A stretch of DNA of 6,817 bases, from positions 1-6,817 of the forward strand of contig USAD01000157.1 in the NCBI GenBank assembly GCA_900552415.1, written 5' to 3'. This stretch comes from an uncultured Parabacteroides sp. (GTDB lineage: Bacteria > Bacteroidota > Bacteroidia > Bacteroidales > Tannerellaceae). The stretch's first letter is position 1, and the number at the start of each line of letters is the position of its first letter. The notes beneath the pieces are model-generated. The model worked only from the letters and a program-made list of their open reading frames with translations, ran no database searches and had not been told where the DNA came from. The translations under genes and the position numbers were made by a program. This document shows positions 6,160 through 6,817 of this stretch, piece by piece.

Positions 6160-6817
6160 ATGGTTGATCAAGACAGAATTATAAAGATTAACATTGAGGA
6201 GGAGATGAAATCGGCATACATAGATTATTCTATGTCGGTTATCGTGTCGAGAGCTCTTCCTGATGTTAGGGATGGTTTCAAGCCAGTTCATCGCCGTATT
6301 TTGTATGGAATGAATGAGCTGGGAAATACATCCGATAAGCCTTATAAAAAATCTGCGAGAATTGTTGGTGAAGTTTTAGGTAAATACCATCCACATGGAG
6401 ACTCGTCCGTCTATTTCGCTATGGTCCGTATGGCACAGACCTGGTCGATGCGTTATCCGTTGGTTGACGGTCAAGGAAACTTTGGCTCTGTGGATGGCGA
6501 TAGTCCGGCTGCCATGCGTTATACGGAAGCGCGCCTGAGCAAGCTGGCCGAGGAGATGCTGCGCGATATCGAGAAGGATACGGTAGATTTCCAATTGAAT
6601 TTTGACGATACGCTGAAAGAGCCGACGGTGTTGCCGACCCGTATCCCGAACCTGTTGGTGAACGGAGCGTCGGGTATCGCTGTCGGAATGGCGACTAATA
6701 TGCCGACTCATAACTTGAGCGAGGTATTGGATGGTTGTGTCGCTTATATCGACTCGAAAGGTGAGATTGATATTGAGGAACTGACACGTTATATTAAGGC
6801 GCCTGATTTCCCGACAG
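6160..6817 (+). CDS. gyrA: DNA gyrase subunit A, N-terminal part (runs off the right edge)
   Basis: GyrA is the DNA-cleaving subunit of gyrase. With GyrB it forms an A2B2 complex that introduces negative supercoils using ATP. The window holds 219 complete codons, about a quarter of a normal GyrA, so the C-terminal pinwheel domain is outside it. The ATG at 6160-6162 begins [20 protein letters not shown], the usual length before the conserved [16 protein letters not shown] segment. HRRILYGM and [10 protein letters not shown] belong to the breakage-reunion domain, and the catalytic tyrosine is Tyr121 in [10 protein letters not shown] (Tyr122 in E. coli). The quinolone-determining region has Asp81, Ser82 and Ala118 in the states I recall as wild type for Bacteroides. 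The position matching E. coli Asp87 is Phe86. I call it gyrA rather than parC from the N-terminus and the overall match. The C-terminal GyrA box that would confirm this is not in the window. It is divergent from clpC across a 334-base spacer. Confidence 0.95.
   Translation, partial: MVDQDRIIKINIEEEMKSAYIDYSMSVIVSRALPDVRDGFKPVHRRILYGMNELGNTSDKPYKKSARIVGEVLGKYHPHGDSSVYFAMVRMAQTWSMRYPLVDGQGNFGSVDGDSPAAMRYTEARLSKLAEEMLRDIEKDTVDFQLNFDDTLKEPTVLPTRIPNLLVNGASGIAVGMATNMPTHNLSEVLDGCVAYIDSKGEIDIEELTRYIKAPDFPT

Noticed and set aside
6376..6711. Minus-strand open frame of 111 codons opposite gyrA
   Set aside because: It is antisense to the conserved GyrA breakage-reunion domain and is explained by that gene's codon use.

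Overview
The window looks like chromosomal DNA from a gut-type Bacteroidota, most likely Parabacteroides or a close relative. Three things point there. The intergenic spacers carry promoters of the Bacteroides primary-sigma type (TTTG/TTG, about 19 bases, TAnnTTTG). The protein starts have AT-rich leaders without a strong Shine-Dalgarno sequence. The GyrA, ClpC and hybrid malic enzyme sequences have the character I know from this group. The genus is an inference from recall; no search was run.

Layout from left to right. Bases 1-192 hold no identified gene but contain a strong hairpin terminator. Bases 193-2481 (minus) encode a full-length hybrid NADP-dependent malic enzyme (maeB type) with a C-terminal phosphotransacetylase-like domain. 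Next comes a two-gene tRNA unit on the minus strand: tRNA-Gly(GCC) at 2761-2833, then tRNA-Leu(CAG) at 2659-2742, with a near-consensus promoter upstream and an intrinsic terminator downstream. A spacer of about 375 bases follows. Bases 3213-5825 (minus) encode a complete ClpC AAA+ unfoldase (870 residues) with its own terminator and a promoter just upstream. A 334-base divergent spacer separates clpC from gyrA, which starts at 6160 on the plus strand and runs off the right edge after 219 codons.

These are housekeeping genes, and each transcription unit appears to stand alone: three have a recognisable terminator and four have a promoter candidate. They do not form one pathway. maeB makes NADPH and pyruvate, the tRNAs serve translation, ClpC feeds proteins to ClpP, and GyrA controls DNA supercoiling. 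I see no mobile element, CRISPR array, defence system or biosynthetic cluster, and no evidence of an undescribed multi-gene system. The parts that repay a second look are intergenic: a repeated segment between clpC and gyrA with a 47-codon reading frame, an inverted repeat overlapping the gyrA promoter, a nested palindrome at the maeB terminator, and a terminator-like hairpin lying within the tRNA promoter.
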